Below are positions 7,307-8,378 of a stretch of 8,378 bases of DNA, in pieces. The stretch lies in contig CAYLZH010000230.1 of NCBI GenBank assembly GCA_964388245.1, forward strand, positions 1-8,378, read 5' to 3'. The notes below the pieces were generated by a model that saw nothing but the letters and a program-made list of their open reading frames with translations, had not been told where the DNA came from and made no database searches. Position numbers and translations under genes: made by a program. Numbering within the stretch: the stretch's first letter is position 1; the number at the start of each line of letters is the position of its first letter. This stretch comes from JAIOYV01 sp964388245. Lineage in GTDB: Bacteria > Bacteroidota > Bacteroidia > Bacteroidales > M50B96.

Positions 7307-8350
7307 ATGAGAATTCTACCAGGACTGCTTTTATTATTGTTAAGTCAATATTCAGTAGGGCAATTATCTCAGCCTGATACTAAGTGGTTTCCTGATTTTC
7401 AGGATAGAATGCCAACTCGTTTTCTTATTCTGAAATCTGATATAAATTTTAAGTACTCTATCGATTCAAAATCGGAAGTGTCGGAGATTGGAAGTGGAAA
7501 AGCCACTATAGATGCCAATAAAACTTCAGGTGGCGAGCTGCTTTTTCCAATTGCATATAAACCCAATCTGATATTAGTCGGTGGCCTAAGATATTATGAT
7601 GAGCAGTACTATTTTAATGATATAGAACCGCAAGATCATCCTTTATTTCTGAGTCTTGACGATCGGAACCTGAAAAAACTGGGATTGGGCATTAATGGTT
7701 TTATTCATTTAAAAGGAAACCGATCTTTGGTGGTTCGGTCTACTCTGTACCTTGCAGGAGACTTTTACCGTGACGATTCATCCATTCCTTACAAAGAATT
7801 ATTGAAAGGTTCAGTTGCACTGGGGTATGCGATTAAACCTGATAGCGTATCTTATTTTGGATTTGGGTTCTATGCCGGCTATAAATTCGGAATTCCATCT
7901 ATTTATCCGGCTTTGATATATAGTCGCCAGTTTCCAAATAAAATTGGATTCGATGCCATGCTTCCTCAAAGTATTAAAGTCTGGAAGAAAGTGTCGGATG
8001 GTTTATTTGTATACGGTCGATCAAGGGTAGTTGGAAACAGTTATGCCATACGGGTAAAAAGCACCATTTTAGACGAAGCCGAAAGCTTACAACTCCGGCA
8101 ATCTGCCATTATCAGTTCGATAGGTATTTTGAAACAATTGAATAAATGGCTATGGTTGGAAGCTGCTGCAGGGTATACGTACAATCTTAGTTTTAAAGTA
8201 TCCGAAAGCGATTTTGTATCAGGAAGTACGTTGCTACGACCCAATACCGATTACCTCATTAAGTCGGATGTGTCGGGGGCTCCTTATTTCACCTTGTCAC
8301 TGTCGCTAGCATTACCCGATGATTTTAAAGACAGGCACTTTAATAAATAG
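7307..8350 (+). CDS. Secreted, probable outer-membrane beta-barrel protein of unknown function
   Basis: 347 residues. The start at ATG 7307 gives a clear signal peptide: MRILPG, a leucine-rich core (about 7-13) and a likely cleavage site after SVGQ (16-19). The rest has many short alternating hydrophobic/polar strands separated by polar turns, for example NLILVGGLRYY, SYFGFGFYAGYKFG and APYFTLSLSLAL, with Gly and aromatic residues as in beta-barrels. It has no cysteines and no enzymatic motif that I recognise. The pattern around GIPSIYPALIYSRQFP (195-210) and VYGRSRVVGNSYAIR loosely recalls the DUF6268 outer-membrane family, but this is a low-confidence memory match. The C-terminus (DRHFNK) does not end in the usual aromatic residue, although the last strand (about 327-336) finishes shortly before it. 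It follows the HD gene by 57 bases in the same direction and may belong to the same operon or a separate unit. Function unknown. Confidence 0.75.
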   Translation: MRILPGLLLLLLSQYSVGQLSQPDTKWFPDFQDRMPTRFLILKSDINFKYSIDSKSEVSEIGSGKATIDANKTSGGELLFPIAYKPNLILVGGLRYYDEQYYFNDIEPQDHPLFLSLDDRNLKKLGLGINGFIHLKGNRSLVVRSTLYLAGDFYRDDSSIPYKELLKGSVALGYAIKPDSVSYFGFGFYAGYKFGIPSIYPALIYSRQFPNKIGFDAMLPQSIKVWKKVSDGLFVYGRSRVVGNSYAIRVKSTILDEAESLQLRQSAIISSIGILKQLNKWLWLEAAAGYTYNLSFKVSESDFVSGSTLLRPNTDYLIKSDVSGAPYFTLSLSLALPDDFKDRHFNK

Positions 8351-8378
8351 TGTCAGTTATCTTATTACGCAACAATGT

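Noticed and set aside
8375..8378. ATG at the window end as the start of another gene
   Set aside because: Only one codon is visible and no supporting signal precedes it.

Overview
The window looks like a piece of a Bacteroidota chromosome. It is AT-rich, Shine-Dalgarno signals are weak or absent before the genes, signal peptides end in a short '-GQ' stretch, and several families are typical of that phylum: an Omp85-type barrel fused to a metallophosphoesterase, and an HD domain fused to a Pycsar-type membrane module. I cannot name a genus from sequence alone. All five genes lie on the + strand and there is no sign of an insertion sequence, tRNA, CRISPR array or prophage.

Layout. Bases 2-1495 hold the 3' three quarters of ppk1 (polyphosphate kinase 1); about 190 N-terminal residues lie outside the window. 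An 8-base overlap leads to 1488-2270, a small SdiA-regulated-type beta-propeller that is probably a lipoprotein. After 11 bases comes a 1249-residue outer-membrane protein (2282-6031). It carries a purple-acid-phosphatase-like phosphoesterase, a middle region with kinase-like motifs, an RTX-like turn segment and a C-terminal Omp85/BamA-type barrel. After 12 bases comes 6044-7249, an HD phosphohydrolase joined by a lysine-rich linker to a membrane module of the Pycsar-effector (DUF5706) type. A 57-base gap precedes 7307-8350, a secreted, probably beta-barrel outer-membrane protein of unknown role. The last 28 bases hold nothing callable.

How they may work together. The first four genes are packed tightly enough to be one operon, and the fifth may be its tail or a separate unit. 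The shared theme is phosphate chemistry: polyphosphate synthesis in the cytoplasm, phosphoester cleavage beyond the inner membrane, and hydrolysis by an HD enzyme tied to a membrane effector. A phosphate/polyphosphate homeostasis or stress module is a reasonable inference, not something the sequence proves.

Most worth following up: (1) a possible, apparently unannotated, protein-kinase-like domain between the phosphatase and the barrel of the 1249-residue protein; (2) a cyclase-less HD-Pycsar-type effector; and (3) an in-frame A-AAA-AAG slippery heptamer exactly at the boundary between HD and membrane domains, where a -1 slip would yield a soluble HD-only protein.
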